Assembly: GCA_013350335.1 (NCBI GenBank)
Contig: CM023541.1
Location: 34,898,739 to 34,962,738, forward strand
Origin: Chimonanthus salicifolius
Lineage: Eukaryota > Streptophyta > Magnoliopsida > Laurales > Calycanthaceae
Direction of reading: 5' to 3'
Length of the DNA: 64,000 bases
A model generated the notes under the pieces. The model saw only the letters and a program-made list of their open reading frames with translations, was not told where the DNA came from and searched no databases. Positions 52,633 through 63,531 of the stretch are shown piece by piece. Positions within the stretch are counted from its first letter, which is position 1; every line of letters starts with the position of its first letter. The translations under genes and the position numbers were made by a program.

Positions 52633-52735
52633 GTTTGAGCCCCATGGCGTAATCTTAGTGTATCTTAGGGGTAGTGGGCTCATAAGTGGGAGTTTTACAC
52701 TAGGTATCCAGTTTTCGACACCTAAAAAAAAAAGA
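52631..52735 (+). mobile_element. 5'-truncated SINE
   Basis: Starts within the tRNA-like B box (GGGTTTGAGCCCC), continues TTAGGGGTAGTGGGCTC and GGAGTTTTACACTAGGTATCC as in the SINE at 25941, and ends in an A-rich tail. AGATACAA at 52617-52625 and about 52739-52747 are the likely target duplications. Confidence 0.7.
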
Positions 52736-53076
52736 AAAAAGATACAACCATCAAAACCAGAAAAGCTGGATAGAAAACAACACCAAATCTTAAACCCTAC
52801 TGTTACTCTTCATTCTCGTAAGCAAAATTTCATCAGTAATTACAGCAAGTCAGACAGGAGCAAAATTGAACACAACTGAAATTTTCGCTAAGCATCTAGA
52901 AAGAGAGAGCTAAGAGAATAACAAACTATATACTTGATATACAGAAGAATAATCCTCTGATGGAACTTATGGCTTTTAGTTTTCTGTGTAATCCTGTGAG
53001 TATATGTCATCTATGTACCCAAACCCTAATTTCCACTAGTGAATGTTGGTCTCCAACAGAACCTAAAATTGCAACA

Positions 53077-53653
53077 CTAGCATCTACAGTTAGTTTCCTG
53101 CAATGATAGAAACAAGGTCAGTATGGTAAGTATTTCTGTCACACTGCTTTTACGAGGGAATCTGCACTTCAGGTAAAAGTGAAGGTCCAACAAAGATACA
53201 ATTCTTAGACATGCAGTCTCCCAACGACGCTTTATAACAAAAACCAATTTTATAGCAATGAGGCTGCCATCCCTCAGCTTAATCAAGTTGGACACCTCTT
53301 CCATTTGCTGCCTCAACAATGGCATTCACATTCCCAAACTTATTAGACAAGTTGTAATAGGATCTCCACAACTTAAGTGAGAATGGATATACCAATACAG
53401 ACTGCTGGTGAAATCTCTCAGATATGTCTCACATTCTAAGAGCATCCAATAGATCAGCTGCTTCTAACCATACCCTTTCTGGTGCTACCGGAAAGGCCTG
53501 AAATATGGAATTCACTAAGAGGGAAGCCGCCCAGAACGGAACAGTAGCAGAGGCAACTCCAGCAAGAGTGAAAGTTTAAACCATTAGCTTACACACTGAT
53601 GTAGCTAATTGATAGTTGGCTGGGAATATATCCATCAGTCCCTCAACAAGATC
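53077..53653 (-). pseudogene. Unidentified plant coding sequence, 3' part, broken
   Basis: The minus strand, continuing from 56826-57080 across the LTR element, reads VEGLMDIFPANYQLATSVC, then a stop, then ATVPFWAASLLVNSIFQAFP and PERVWLEAADLLDALRM, a second stop, then FSLKLWRSYYNLSNKFGN. No introns interrupt about 170 codons, so it may be a retrocopy or part of one large exon. The last segment vaguely recalls HAT/TPR-type helical repeats; the parent gene is not named here. Confidence 0.65.
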
Positions 53654-53848
53654 TGTTGAAATATATTTAGATTATCCTAATTATAATGTAATTAGGATTC
53701 TAGTTTGGGTTTACCTCTAATTAAGAGGTGTATTTGATTTATAATTAGTTAAGTATTTGAGTCTGATTATGATAGCCCTAGGGTCGGATAGAGGCTATAT
53801 ATACATGTAATAGTTTAGATATTCAATACAACTTTCTCTTTTCTAACA
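53654..53848 (+). repeat. 5' LTR of the gene-capturing element
   Basis: 195 bp, TGTTGAAATA to TTTCTAACA. Contains TATATATACATG at about 53799-53811 as a possible promoter TATA. Confidence 0.93.
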
Positions 53849-55306
53849 TGGTATCAGAGCGGAAAACGATCTAGAGTCAACTTCTGTGGGTTTCTCTTCT
53901 CTCCCTCTGCCCGAGGAATCTCGTTGGCAGAGGGAGGGGACTCCACTTGCTTCCGTTGTTCGCTGCCTTCCATCGCCAGATCTTCCGTGTCTAGCCGGTG
54001 CCTCTGTTTTCTCCAACGACCCTCAGATCTGGTCGCTGCACCATCGCTGCACTGCTGTGTTATTTTCAGTTGGGCGTCTTCTACAGTGTTGTCTGCATCA
54101 CCCTTGCTGTCTGCCGCCTTCTGCTCTTGCTGCTGTTCAGATTTGGCCATCATCAGATCTCCATCTTCTCGATCTGATTGGCTTCTTCAGCCTCTCTCGC
54201 CGTCAGTATTGATGCCGACCCAGATCAGATCTGATTTTACTGTGACTGTTCGCTGCACACTCTACTAATCTTTGCCGTGAATCAGCAAGAAACACTTCTA
54301 CTCCCTGCTGCTGGTCGTTTGCCCAGACTGTTTTATCTCCTATCTGGATCTGCTAGCGTCTCTGCTTGCATCTCCGGCGAGATCTTCCGACGCTGACCTT
54401 TCAGCGATCTTCTCTCAGATCCGCCTCTGTTGCTCTGCACACGTCGCTGCCCCCTATCTGAATCAGATTTGTACAGGCTACTCTTATTTGCAGCTCGTAA
54501 CTGACGCTCCTCTGCTGCTGTGCATGCTCCGGCGTGCTTGACCTTCGTCATGTCTCAAGCCACCCCACTCAGATCTGCCTCGTCTCAGATCTGGGGTTTC
54601 TTGTGGCTGGGCGAAGCAACCCCTTCTCCTGTGCCACCGATGCCTTTACTCGGCGCTACTGCGATGGCCTTCTCTCTTCTACCAAGCGAGATCCGCTCAT
54701 GTCTCTTGCCCTTTCCGCCTCGCAGTCAAAACCGCTCTTTGTAACAGATCCGTCGCTGAATTGCGATGCAACTGTGTCCTCAGCTCGTGCTATGGTCTGT
54801 GGCCCTTGCACCACCGCAGATCCTTACCGATTTGCATGAGCCACTACTGCTGCCTTCGTTCATCTGCGATTGGAGCCGAGAGAGCCCCTTCCTGCTGTCT
54901 CCTAGATCTCCACTCTGTCGCAGTGCTCTTCTCAGATCTGAATTGGTCCACCATCCATCAGCCATTTAGATCTACCAATCCTCTCTGTGTTTGCCGTTTC
55001 TGAGCAAGAGAGTTTCTCTGTTTGCTGCCGCCAATTTCATCCTGCTGCTGCCCCGGCCATCTGTTTCAGATCTGCCATCAGCTGTTCGCTGTTACTCCTT
55101 CCAGATCTGGGTGTTTTCCGATATGCATCAGCCGCCGCCTTTGGCCGCTAAGCCATCTCAGTTTCTGCACTCATCGCCTTCAGATTTGCAGACTGCTCAG
55201 ATCAGTATTAAACCACAAAAACGTCTTGCTAATCTGTGCCATTCACATCTTCTTCTCTCATCGGCAGAGTGAGGGAGGGAGGGACATCTTTTTCTCTGCT
55301 GCCGCC

Positions 55307-55738
55307 ATGGCTACGGAAAGCTTCACAGACAAGAACGCCATTTTCAGAAAACTCAAATCCAAATCCGAAAACAAGATGTGTTTCAATTGCAATGCGAAGA
55401 ATCCGACATGGGCGTCCGTTACCTACGGTATCTTCCTCTGTATCGACTGCTCCGCCGCTCACCGCAGCCTTGGCGTACATATTAGCTTCGTCAGGTCCAC
55501 AAATCTAGATTCATGGACTCCAGAGCAGTTGAAAATGATGAGTTTTGGGGGAAACAACCGTGCTCAGGTTTTCTTTAAGCAGCATGGATGGGCAGATGGA
55601 GGAAAAATTGAGGCAAAATATACATCAAGAGCTGCTGAGTTATACAGGCAATTAGTTTCAAAAGAAATTGCTAGAAGTAAGCACAGGTGCGATTTATTGT
55701 TGCTGGATCATCGTTCATCAATCACGATTCAAATCTAG
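55307..55738 (+). CDS. Captured ArfGAP-domain ORF (AGD8/9/10-like, truncated)
   Basis: 143 codons, ATG in a good context (GCCGCCATGG). Residues 1-125 match the N-terminal ArfGAP domain of plant AGD8/9/10-type ARF GTPase-activating proteins: [19 protein letters not shown], the zinc finger C-x2-C-x16-C-x2-C (MCFNC...FLCIDC), the arginine-finger region [12 protein letters not shown] and [13 protein letters not shown]. The C-terminal two thirds of the normal protein (about 400 residues) is missing. After KEIAR the sequence runs into AAGTAAGCACAG and a short unrelated tail to a stop. It lies in the sense direction inside an LTR retrotransposon, so it could be transcribed from the LTR; whether protein is made is unknown. 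No introns interrupt it. Confidence 0.88.
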   Translation: MATESFTDKNAIFRKLKSKSENKMCFNCNAKNPTWASVTYGIFLCIDCSAAHRSLGVHISFVRSTNLDSWTPEQLKMMSFGGNNRAQVFFKQHGWADGGKIEAKYTSRAAELYRQLVSKEIARSKHRCDLLLLDHRSSITIQI

Positions 55739-55977
55739 TGTTTTTTTGTTGTTTCTTCTCGTCACGGTATGTGCCAAGAAGAAAGGGGGAGAACTGAAGA
55801 AGACACAAATTGCCCTTCTCCTCTTACTTTGTTGCTGAAGAAGGGACACAACTTGACCTTCATTCGAGTACGTTTTATTTTTGTCGCTTCTCAAAAATGA
55901 GACGGCATGTTTTGGACACATGTCCATTTGTAGTGGAATTCATCCACTTATTTAATCTGGAGGACTGATTCATCCCG

Positions 55978-56262
55978 CATTTGCTGGCCTTTTATGGCTA
56001 CAGCCCCATTTGCTAGCCTTTAATGGTTACAACCCCATTTGCTGGCCTTTTATGGTTACAGCCTCCTTTGCTGGCCTTTCATGGTTACAACCCTCATTTG
56101 CTGGCCTTTCATGGTTACAACCCTATTTGCTGGCCTTTTAAGGCTTCAGCCCTCATTTGCTTGCCTTTCATGGCTTCAGCCCACATTTGCTGGCCTTTTA
56201 TTGCTTCAGCCCTCATTTGCTGGCCTTTCATGGCTTCAGCCCACATTTGCTGGCCTTTCCGA
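55978..56262 (+). repeat. Minisatellite, ~10 units of 29-30 bp
   Basis: Units of CATTTGCTGGCCTTT(T/C)ATGG followed by (C/T)T(A/T)CA(A/G)CCC start at 55978, 56007, 56036, 56065, 56095, 56124, 56154, 56184, 56214 and 56244. The early units carry GGTTACAA and the late units GGCTTCAGC, so the array grew from two variants. Lies downstream of the ArfGAP ORF within the LTR element. Confidence 0.92.
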
Positions 56263-56625
56263 TCTGATTGATTGATATAATGGCTTCAGCCCCTTATTTT
56301 TCAGGCCATTTGTCACCTGTATTTATCGCATATTGCGATCATTGTTTGCCGGACAATTGTCTTACGGCCACTGCCGTCGTCCGAGCCTCTTTCTCTATTT
56401 CAGGCCGCCATTGGTGTTCGCCTCCTGTCATTTTGCAGCTAATCTACGCTGCCACATAAACACATATTTGCAGCCAGTCAACGCTGCCTCTTCAACAACT
56501 TTTGCAGCCAATCAGTTTGCTGTCAACAAATCTTCGTGGCCAGTCAGTTTGCCACTTTTGCAGTTCACCTGCCGTTCTTTATGTTCCAAGCTTCGTATTC
56601 ATCCACGCTTCAGCTTGAGGGGGAG

Positions 56626-56820
56626 TGTTGAAATATATTTAGATTATCCTAATTATAATGTAATTAGGATTCTAGTTTGGATTTATCTCTAATTAAGAAG
56701 TGTATTTGATTTATAATTAGTTAAGTATTTGAGTCTGATTATGATAGCCCTAGGGTCGGATAGAGGCTATATATACATGTAATAGTTTAGATATTCAATA
56801 CAACTTTCTCTTTTCTAACA
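56626..56820 (+). repeat. 3' LTR of the gene-capturing element
   Basis: 195 bp, almost identical to the 5' LTR. The TGTTG start follows GAGGGGGAG directly. Confidence 0.93.
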
Positions 56821-56825
56821 AGATC

Positions 56826-57080
56826 AACCAGATCTGAGAGTTTCCCAAAATTCTCAGGCAAAAGTGTTGGGCCATACAGTTCTTTGAGAATTGAATTCAT
56901 TAGAGAACAATCCAATACGACTGGACCTAACATATTACTGATAAGATGTCTGACTCTTGGCTTCTTGATGCTTCTAAAAAACATTCTAGACAATGGCTCG
57001 GAGATGGGAAAGGATTGCACATCCACAAAGTAACGGACAAGAAGGCCTGGTACTTTTGTGAGAGGAGTTTCTCTAGTCAA
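56826..57080 (-). pseudogene. Unidentified plant coding sequence, 5' part
   Basis: Minus-strand open frame with EPLSRMFFRSIKKPRVRHL, LKELYGPTLLPENFG and KLSDLVDLV. It continues into 53653 when the LTR element and one copy of AGATC are removed. No start codon is evident and upstream in-frame stops are present, so it is a fragment. Confidence 0.65.
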
Positions 57081-57109
57081 GTCAGTCCCATAAAAGAGAA
57101 TAAACGCAA

Positions 57110-58264
57110 CATGCTCTATGCAAGTTTTGACATAAGTCTGGAACCTTCCGAGACCTCAAAAGTTCCAAGACCAGAAGTTGGACCTTCCGAGGGTCCCAGA
57201 TCCTGGACCTTCTGAAGGCCCAGACCTCGAATCTTCTAAGTGTCTGGAAGTTCGAGATTGACCCAGATACTTAATGGATTTTCAAGTTTCTTCTCCGTTG
57301 GGTTTTGACATTTGTTCGGTTCACCATAGTTTGTGTTTGTCGTTGGAGACCCATGTGGACTTAGTATCTCCCCCATGACACTTCACGGCTTCTTTAACTT
57401 AGGTGAGGAGACTTATCACATTTGTTTTATCATACATTATTTGCATATATCTATCTGATGATTGTTTGGACACGGAGTACGACGAATAGGGTCCTTATAT
57501 ATTATGAGTTACTCGGCAATGGGAACTGTTATATGAGTATGTGCCAAGGGACCCATTCGAGTGTATTCGTGTCATATGCATGTATTAACATGTGGATTGA
57601 TTATATGATAAAATGTTGCTTGATTATGTGACAACATTGTCTTTTGGTTATGTGATAACATGTTGGTTTATCCTGTGATGGCATGCTGTATGAATGATGC
57701 GATAGCATGCGGGACGACTTTTGTGATAATATGTCGTTATGCTGTAGAGATGCATGTGATAAAATAGTAGATGGCTTTTACCTACTATGCTATAATGAAA
57801 ATGATATATGCTTTCAAATGATAACATGTGCAGACGTATGTGGTATACATGTAGCTAGTACTTGTGTAGGATGTTGGTGAGACATGATTATTAGGCTACA
57901 TCAGGATATAAAGACTCCCCTTAATACGATGCGAATACTTAGGGTGTGGAGTGGACATGAGTGACCATGTTCGAGACATGGGGATGGTAGATTTTATACC
58001 TCTAGGTGTGTGAGTGTTGGTTTGGTTTACTCCCTAGAGAGTGATAGGTTGTCCTTTAACTGAGTGATGGTAGTGTCGAGCCTACCCTGGAGTGGTGTTA
58101 GGACATATCCTTGGGATGGATAGGGTCTGGTATAGGGTTGGTATACACTAGATGCGTCGATTGGGTCATGTATAAGTGATGACCATCGAGAGTTTCCTGG
58201 GAGCCAAATGGGTAGAGCGGTGGGCCGTCCTGGTACTAGCCGAAAGACTATGGATGTTGTGCTA
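57110..58264 (+). mobile_element. Gypsy-type LTR remnant, left part
   Basis: Contains CCTTCCGAG repeats (57140-57230) equivalent to the TTCGGAC cluster of the 32637 LTR, then an AT/TG-rich stretch, then the first part of a ~95-bp array. The 5' end is missing. The sequence resumes at 62387 beyond a solo LTR. Confidence 0.55.
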
Positions 58265-58397
58265 TGTAACGCCCCTCCCCTTTCTACAGCCTAAACAGGT
58301 CGTGGCCCGCTTAACTGCAGATTGAACGGGCGTGATCCAACGCATTACGCACCTAACGGGTCTTACATCACAGATTTGTGGCTGGGGGAAATGAATA

Positions 58398-58435
<38 letters not shown>

Positions 58436-61400
58436 AAGATTGTGAATAAAATAACGAAGCCATCAAATCCTTCAAACCCAATTCTTACACATCGCATGAT
58501 TCATAATATCAGCGACAATATGAAATAAATAACATCTATCATCAACATCACATTTAATCTCACTACTCACATCCCATTCCATAAAATAAAATAAAATCAA
58601 TATCGTTAAAGTTCTTAATTATTTCAAGCTAACCAATCAAATCTCTCAAAATATGTAAAATCAAATAAAATAAATTCAATCACATAAATCCACAACTATA
58701 CTAAGAAATTAAATATTCATCCTTGACAGTTTCTAAATATCAGTGGTCTCCTCCAATCCTAAGTCCAGAGGATTACCTGCAATGTAAGGGGTGTGAGCTC
58801 CAAGCCCAGTGAAGGAATACAATAGCACATATCCAAAATATGATATCTCCAATATACTCAATGTATCACAATTAAAAATATATTAAAAGCATAAGTAATT
58901 GAGTATACATTTAATGTCCATGCTTTATGTCATGTAATGCACAATGCTCAATGTCTCATTCACCCACAATAACACCTACTGTATTTGGTGGCCTACATGC
59001 CGAAGCGAGGCTAACACAACACCACATAAAGTGGGTTACCGGCCGAAGCGAGGCTATCACAACACCACATGAAGTGGCATACCGGCCGAAGCGAAACTAA
59101 CACCACCACCAAATAACAGTTTACGTAACCTTTCATGGCTTAATAATCTAAACCTACCACATACGTGATACTACTCACTAAAAGCGAGGCCATACACTAC
59201 CACCGTCGTGGTCTACATGAAAGATCACGGTTCACACCTCCATACCCATCGCATGAATATGAAGATGCTATGCTCAATGCCATGCCTACCATGCATTATC
59301 TCTATCATCGTGCCACATGTTATGTATCATATTCACATGTCATGAATTTCATCATCAACATTATACTCTAAGCAGGATTTTATGATCTCAAATTAACATA
59401 AACATCATGTACATGTTTTAAAACATCAAAATCAATCTCAACGATATCACACATGCATAAAAATAAATCATATCATAGTATTATTATTATGACAACACAA
59501 TATCATAAACCCATCTCAATAACATCAAAATAACTCTATTACAGTCAATAAAACATTCATCCAATTCAAACATAATTATTGGACCTTTCAACAAGGCTAG
59601 TGGCTACTTTTCAACTATCCGAACAGACTGAGTCCCTCACGGCTATTAGAACATTTAGTCTATCCCCTTACACTACAGTAAGTAAGTACCAGATTACAAC
59701 CACTATTTCTACATATACCCAGTCCATACCATAGATCCAACATTATATTCCCAAAACACATTACATAATGCAATATTTTTCCATTGCTCAATCACATAAA
59801 CAAAATAGAAAATATCATGTATAACAAAATATAGTATATTATTTTCCCTCACCTAAAAAGTTCACGAAGTGTAAGTGACGAATCGACACGCATTCCAACT
59901 TGAAATCAATTGATAGGACACTCGGGAAGTGCTACATAGAGTTCGTTTGAAGTTTTGAGTATCCTTAATATTACTCCCAACTTGAACTAAATAAATGTAA
60001 AAGGAGTTCCTAGGTCCAAGGTTAAGGTTGAAAGTTGAGTCCACACACTGTATAGCTGAACCATGCATAATCCCACTTAAGCACTAATAAGGCAAAAAAA
60101 ACCTTATTCATGAAATAAGGAGAGTTATTTTAATTTACCAAGTAAAATAAACAAAATATTGAATTAATTGACACCGACTACAAGGGCAGTTGATCAAATG
60201 AATGAAGACCCTAAGTACATAGGTTTAAAACGTACAATTAAGCCTTATAATAATTTTAGGATAGTAATAGTAAACCATGATATAAAAATATTAACATTGT
60301 TTTCCTATTGTAGTTTGCTTCCTTCTCTTAAAATAAATTTAGGAGAGACTACATGAAAGTTGAAAATATATATAAAAGTTTAAAAGTAATAGATTGTAGC
60401 TAATATAAATAAAAGAAGGGAAATCAAATAAATTCACTAAACAAGATTCATTGTTTGAAGGAAAAGAGTTGGTAAGGTGGAAAATTCATAGTAATCAGTT
60501 AAAGAGAAAAGAAAGGAAGAGTATTTTGTAAAGACGGTGATAATATTAACACCTAAACTGTGAAATATGTCTTTTATATGTGCATATTTTTGAAACTCTT
60601 TGCATTATTAAGGAAAGAAAATAATTATGTAACCCAATAAATAAATAATTTGGTTAACACATAAGTTATTAAAATTTGAAACAAGGAAGAAAAGTAGATA
60701 GTTTTAAATAGTTAATAGGTATTAGACAGATTTTCAAACTATATATAAAAATATGAGGATGGGAGAAAATTCTGAGTATGGTTTAGCTATATGTGATAAT
60801 AATAAATTAACTCTTGCGATGGTTAAAGGATATACAAATCAAATTTTTAACGGTGATAGAAACTGAGAAGGAGGGAAATAAATAAAGGAACATGGTTTTC
60901 AATCCATGGTTTTATAAAAAATAATTTGATTGGTACATGTTGCTGTCTAGGGATTAATATAAGGGCTTTGTAAGCTTCTAAAATAATAACAATTGGAGTT
61001 TAAGTTGTCAAATACTTAATTAGAAGCTGTTGAAAATCAACCCACACCGAAAGAAATTTTTGGTGTTGGAAAAGAACACATTGGGTTCTTTGATGCTATG
61101 ATTAAGCAAAAGTTTGGATTGTAATGAGGAATCCCTGTGCAGGCCCACCATTAAAATATTTTATTGTTTTGATGAGCTTCTTGTCTACGTTAGTAGTTCA
61201 GGGCTTTTCAAAATTTGATGAAGCAGTTGGGGAAAATAGGGAATAAAAGAAAAGGGAAGAGGAAAAATCATATACTTTGCTTTAACATTGGAGAGTGATA
61301 GTGAATGGGGCCAACGAATCAATCCAAGGAAGATAGTCTTCAAGGTGGGCAGCAACTGAAAAGGGGAGACAGAGCAGAGGACAGGGAAGTAAAGAAGGAT

Positions 61401-62381
61401 GAGGCATACCTGGTGTGGATTTTCGATTGCAGAAGGTTGGAGTTCGCCGAGAGGGGAAAAGGAGATGCCGAGTTCCTGCTGTCGTTTGATGGAGATCGAT
61501 ATTGGAAAAAGAAATCGGTTGCAATCACATGAGTTTAAAAGGAAGAAGGGTCGGTGAGAAGGCTAGGGATTTGTTGCCGATTTTGGCAAGGAAAGAAACG
61601 AAGAATCCGAGTAGGGGAAGGATTGGTGGAACGTGGGGTTTCCATTTTGGAGAAGAAAAGAGGAAAAATCAGAGCAAATTGCATTTGGGGAAACTTTCCC
61701 CTGCTGCTGCGGCGGTGAAGAAGTGGAATAAAAGGGATTTCATTGAGAGGGATTTTTAAGAGGAAAAAGGGGTGTGGGTTTCCAAAGGGCTCCCACAAGT
61801 TTTAAATTATTTATTTGTTTATTTTATATTTACATTTGATTAATTTATAGATTATTGATTATATTCAAGTTGATTAAAATTTGAACTTAATTATTGACCC
61901 AGTAGTTTAATTATTTATTTACAAAAATCAAATTTTAATTTATCATTTGATTTTAATTAACTTAGCTAAATAAATTTCAAAAGGATTTTGAGAAAACTAA
62001 TTTTTATAAGAGGTTCGACCCAAGAATGTGGGTCTCAAGGTTCCATCTAAAATTATAAATTTTAGATTTTTAATTACACAATTCTAATTGGAATTCTTAA
62101 CTTTGCAAATAAAAATCTAATTTGATAATCAAATTTTCCATTAACTCAATCTCAACTCGAAGGAATAAATTCATAAATTTCTAATTAAGGAAAATGTGTG
62201 TGCATTGGGTAACCTAAATTTATTAAATTTTAGATTTTTGTGTATTTATTTATTTTATTTTAAACAATAAAAATAAAAGAAAAATAACACATAATTTCAC
62301 ACAAACACAATCAAGAGGCCCATTTGCTATTTTAGTTTTATCCGATTCGATTGACCCGCTACTCCGGGTCAGGTCATCACA
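58265..62381 (-). mobile_element. 4.1-kb gypsy-type solo LTR
   Basis: The plus strand begins TGTAACGCCC and ends GGTCATCACA; on the minus strand it runs TGTGATGACC...GTTACA. Target duplication TGCTA at 58260-58264 and 62382-62386. Near its 3' end (minus strand) is CACTGGGCTTGGAGCTCAC, as in the 32637 LTR. An (AT)n microsatellite with a T-run lies at 58393-58437. No reverse transcriptase or other pol sequence. The short ORFs in it show no similarity that I can recognise. Confidence 0.8.
58393..58437. repeat. (AT)n microsatellite plus T-run
   Basis: About 14 AT dinucleotides followed by 17 T, inside the solo LTR. Confidence 0.95.
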
Positions 62382-62386
62382 TGCTA

Positions 62387-62905
62387 CACGAGTGCATGGT
62401 TGGAAAGAGTCTCTTGGGAGCAAGATGTGTAGAGCAGTAGGCTGCCCTGGTATTAGCTGAGAGACTATGGATGTTATGGTACACGAGTGATTGGTTGGAT
62501 AGAGCGTCTAGGGAGCTAGATGGGATGCCCGGTACTGGTTGGGAAATCGTAGATGCGATAGCGCATGACTGCAGGGTTGATGAAAGTCTATTGAGAGTCA
62601 AACGGGTAGAGTTGTGGGCCGCCCAGACATTGACGAGGAGACAATTGCTTGAAGGTTGAGATGGACTATATGAGACACGACTCGTTGTACCTAGTTTTGA
62701 GACGGGGAGGGGCAGTTAAGCGTTTTCTGGAGATTATATGGGTAGAGTTGTGGGTTGCCTAGGTACTGACAGGGAGGTTACGTATATGACGCCGACCTAT
62801 AGTCATGGTTGAGATGTAAGCGTGAGGTTGAGACCACCATGAGTTAGTACTTGATCGAGGAGACAAATGGTGGGTCTGACTCACAGGTCTGTTGGGGAAT
62901 ATGTG
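62387..62905 (+). repeat. Degenerate ~95-bp tandem array, right part
   Basis: Units carry GGGAGC(A/T)AGATG, GGTAGAG(C/T)(G/A)GTGGGC, CTGGTA(C/T)TAGC and AGACTATGGATGTT. Subtracting the solo LTR and one TGCTA puts AGACTATGGATG at 58245 and 62462 exactly 95 bp apart, so the array continues from 58150-58264. Confidence 0.75.
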
Positions 62906-63531
62906 TAACACCCGCCCCGCCACGGGTGTGTTATCTCTGAAACACCCCAAAGACGGATATCAGGTTTAATTTTTTCTTTTTGAACTAACAACAATAACAT
63001 TAATGAGGAGCAATAGAAGTACCACAATACCAACCAATATAGCAGTGAGATTTAACAATTATTACAATTATTCATAAAACCATATGACAACTGAAATAAA
63101 AATACAAGGTTCTTTCAAAATGATAGAAAAATGAGAACAACCTAAGTCAACAGCAATCTCCACTGCCTAAGTCTGATCTCGAGACCTGCCGAGTCCCACC
63201 TCCATTCGAAACACCTGAAAGGCAAGGGGTGAACTCTACATGCCCAGTGAAGGAACACATATATAAATCACTCAACATGCATCATACACTACATACCCAC
63301 TACTATGAGATATCAAGAATGTCTACATGCATGGCCACACATAACACACGCACAACCCACTGTGCTGAGTATCCAACACGTACACGACATGACCCACAAC
63401 CGCCCTACCTCTAGGTCCATCACCCCCACATAGGTCCACACCCACATCCTATAGATCAGTACCATGAGTCATGAATCATAACATGACCATAAGGCCCACA
63501 TGAGCTGTCCTCAACTATACTAGTGGGATTT
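62906..63531 (-). mobile_element. Gypsy-type LTR, 3' part (minus)
   Basis: The plus strand starts TGTAACACCCGCC, the complement of an LTR 3' end. At about 63212-63250 it carries GCAAGGGGTGAACTC...GCCCAGTGAAGGAAC, as in the 58265 LTR. Interrupted at 63532 by another LTR end. Confidence 0.6.

Larger units (their letters stand above)
53654..56820 (+). mobile_element. Non-autonomous LTR retrotransposon carrying a captured ArfGAP fragment
   Basis: 3167 bp. Two 195-bp LTRs (53654-53848, 56626-56820), TGTTGAAATA...TTCTAACA, differ at about three or four positions. Target duplication AGATC at 53649-53653 and 56821-56825. Primer-binding site TGGTATCAGAGC (initiator Met) at 53849-53860; polypurine tract TTGAGGGGGAG at 56615-56625. 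No gag, protease, reverse transcriptase or integrase. The interior is a C/T-rich leader with recurring CAGATCTG words (53870-55260), an ArfGAP ORF (55307-55738), a 29-30-bp minisatellite (55978-56262) and unique sequence. Near-identical LTRs indicate recent insertion. It must have been mobilised in trans. Confidence 0.94.

Noticed and set aside
53886..55272. Several overlapping plus-strand open frames upstream of the ArfGAP ORF
   Set aside because: They lie in C/T-rich leader sequence with recurrent CAGATCTG words, are open in more than one frame at once, and resemble no gag or other protein. Best explained by biased composition.
56023..56275. Two overlapping ORFs encoding CWPFMASAH-like repeats
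   Set aside because: Translation of the 29-30-bp minisatellite; no start context or known protein.
61282..61798. Dense ORFs on both strands in the 4.1-kb LTR
   Set aside because: Purine/pyrimidine-biased LTR sequence; open on both strands and without motifs.
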